From positions 1 through 40,318 of the IMG/VR virus record IMGVR_UViG_3300047168_000266: 40,318 bases of DNA; one strand, written 5' to 3'. Of this stretch, positions 39,866-40,318 are shown piece by piece. A model generated the notes under the pieces. That model saw nothing but the letters and a program-made list of their open reading frames with translations, made no database searches and had not been told where the DNA came from. The stretch's first letter is position 1. The number at the start of each line of letters is the position of its first letter. The position numbers and the translations under genes are program-made. This stretch comes from a virus.

Positions 39866-40066
39866 TCAAGCAGCCTTGTAAGTGGAAACAAAGTCTCGAG
39901 CCGTTACGCGGCCATCAGTAATGCTTTCAATCGTTGCCAAATCGGTTGCCGTCGGAAGACGCCGACCTGACTTCCAACCATGGACCGTTGATACCGGCTT
40001 ATTCACGAGCGCGGCAAATTTGGTGAGGCTGATACCAGCTTCATTCATATATTCTTCGAGAACCAT
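39866..40066 (-). CDS. XRE-family repressor-like DNA-binding protein
   Basis: Protein of 66 residues from ATG 40066; a TTG at 40102 is probably the -35 box rather than a start. The helix-turn-helix is I-S-L-T-K-F-A-A-L-V-N-K-P-V-S-T-V-H-G-W-K-S-G-R (about 12-35), typical of Cro/C1-type regulators. No ribosome site precedes the ATG, so the mRNA may be leaderless, as for lambda cI from its maintenance promoter. It faces a Cro-like gene across palindromic operators and is the likely lysogeny switch partner. Too short to include a large dimerisation domain. Confidence 0.8.
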   Translation of the reverse strand: MVLEEYMNEAGISLTKFAALVNKPVSTVHGWKSGRRLPTATDLATIESITDGRVTARDFVSTYKAA

Positions 40067-40073
40067 GCCAAAT

Positions 40074-40102
40074 AAGTTCGCAGAGCGCGAAGTTCGCGTC
40101 AA
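40074..40102 (-). promoter_or_regulatory. Candidate repressor promoter
   Basis: Minus-strand TTGACG (40097-40102) fits a -35 box. A -10 is weak: the best choices start 17-19 bases on (GAACTT, AACTTA or ACTTAT, about 40072-40079). The expected start point lies at or next to ATG 40066, fitting a leaderless mRNA. The -35 overlaps a palindrome. Confidence 0.45.
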
Positions 40103-40113
40103 GCGAAATTTCG
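40086..40113. promoter_or_regulatory. Paired palindromic operators in divergent switch
   Basis: Two palindromes lie side by side: cgcgaa-g-ttcgcg (40086-40098) and cgaaatttcg (40104-40113). They sit between the divergent XRE genes and overlap the candidate -35 of the repressor, where such regulators normally bind. Confidence 0.65.
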
Positions 40114-40147
40114 GGTCCTGGGTCTGGATCAGTTTCGGGGCTCAGGC

Positions 40148-40318
40148 ATGAATCCATATATGAAAAATCCGCCGGAAAATCTCCCGCACTATCTCCGCGC
40201 TTGGAGACTCAATTCTAAGTTGACATTAGAACATGTGGCGAACATTATCGGTAAGAAGGTCAACACCTTATCGGATTGGGAGCTAGGTAAACGGCCAGTG
40301 GATACCGATGAACTGAGG
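40148..40318 (+). CDS. Cro-like XRE-family regulator (3' end outside window)
   Basis: ATG at 40148 opens a frame that runs to the window edge (57 codons, no stop). The sequence H-Y-L-R-A-W-R-L-N-S-K-L-T-L-E-H-V-A-N-I-I has a classic XRE layout, with the recognition helix V-N-T-L-S-D-W-E-L-G-K-R. GGGG lies about seven bases upstream. It is divergent from the repressor-like gene and likely the Cro or a second switch protein. Confidence 0.75.
   Translation, partial: MNPYMKNPPENLPHYLRAWRLNSKLTLEHVANIIGKKVNTLSDWELGKRPVDTDELR

Noticed and set aside
38904-39869. 321-codon minus-strand ORF.
   Set aside because: It is the antisense shadow of the plus-strand 39105-39683 gene, needs a TTG start and has no family pattern; the plus-strand gene has a good ribosome site, AT-hook and domain-like C-terminus.
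1-40318. CRISPR array, tRNA gene or insertion sequence.
   Set aside because: No regularly spaced direct repeats, tRNA-like cloverleaf or transposase gene was noticed by reading; a dedicated tRNA scan was not possible here.

Overview
The window is most of a temperate, tailed (siphovirus-type) phage or prophage of an alphaproteobacterium. This rests on a full HK97-type head and packaging set, an RcGTA-like tail-tip gene order, a DnaB-type replication module, a repressor-type switch, and two phage-borne copies of alphaproteobacterial cell-cycle/chromatin families (GcrA and DUF2312/GapR). Base composition is GC-rich with many four-base ATGA/GTGA start-stop overlaps. I cannot name the host genus from sequence alone; an Acetobacteraceae or other Rhodospirillales-like host is a guess from the style of the tail genes. 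No tyrosine integrase is visible; the only site-specific recombinase is a resolvase/invertase-type serine recombinase near the left end.

Layout, left to right. 1-197 (+): end of a helix-turn-helix protein cut by the window edge. 266-1628 (-): small unknown phage genes, including a mini P-loop protein. 1746-5002 (+): a polycistronic accessory cassette (serine recombinase, four small unknowns, a Lar-type restriction-alleviation protein, an RtcB RNA ligase) closed by a strong terminator. 5064-7846 (-): lysis region (GH19 endolysin, XhlA-like membrane protein, papain-like protein, lipoprotein, putative holin). 7972-19418 (-): tail fibres, tail tip/hub, baseplate-like proteins and tape measure. 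19456-19782 (+): a DUF4236 moron inside the tail operon. 19862-23774 (-): tail assembly chaperone with a likely -1 frameshift extension, major tail protein, tail terminator, HK97 gp10-like protein, head-tail connector. 23774-31935 (-): small genes, a glycosyltransferase, a possible decoration protein, major capsid protein, protease-scaffold, portal, and large and small terminase. 32029-38907 (-): HNH nuclease, a putative late regulator, replication initiator-like protein, DnaB helicase, a classical AAA+ ATPase, a DUF2312-Rmf fusion, GcrA, a CII/CP76-like regulator and small genes. 39105-40318: a (+) membrane/AT-hook protein, then the divergent switch (repressor-like gene on -, Cro-like gene on +) with palindromic operators between them.

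How it works together (inference). The genes read on the minus strand from the switch region leftwards: regulation, replication, packaging, head, tail, lysis. Two intrinsic-terminator-like hairpins lie inside this long minus-strand unit (37215-37249 and 32373-32404). The second sits exactly between the early genes and the HNH/terminase genes, so an antitermination step is plausible, with the unknown HTH-like gene 32489-33034 as a candidate regulator. Plus-strand genes inside or beside the minus-strand operons (DUF4236, AT-hook protein, RtcB cassette) look like independently expressed accessory genes. Points most worth a second look are the tail-chaperone frameshift, a ten-G tract in the AAA+ ATPase, the Lar/RtcB cassette, the GcrA plus GapR/Rmf pair, a module shared by two unrelated structural proteins, and the in-operon terminators.
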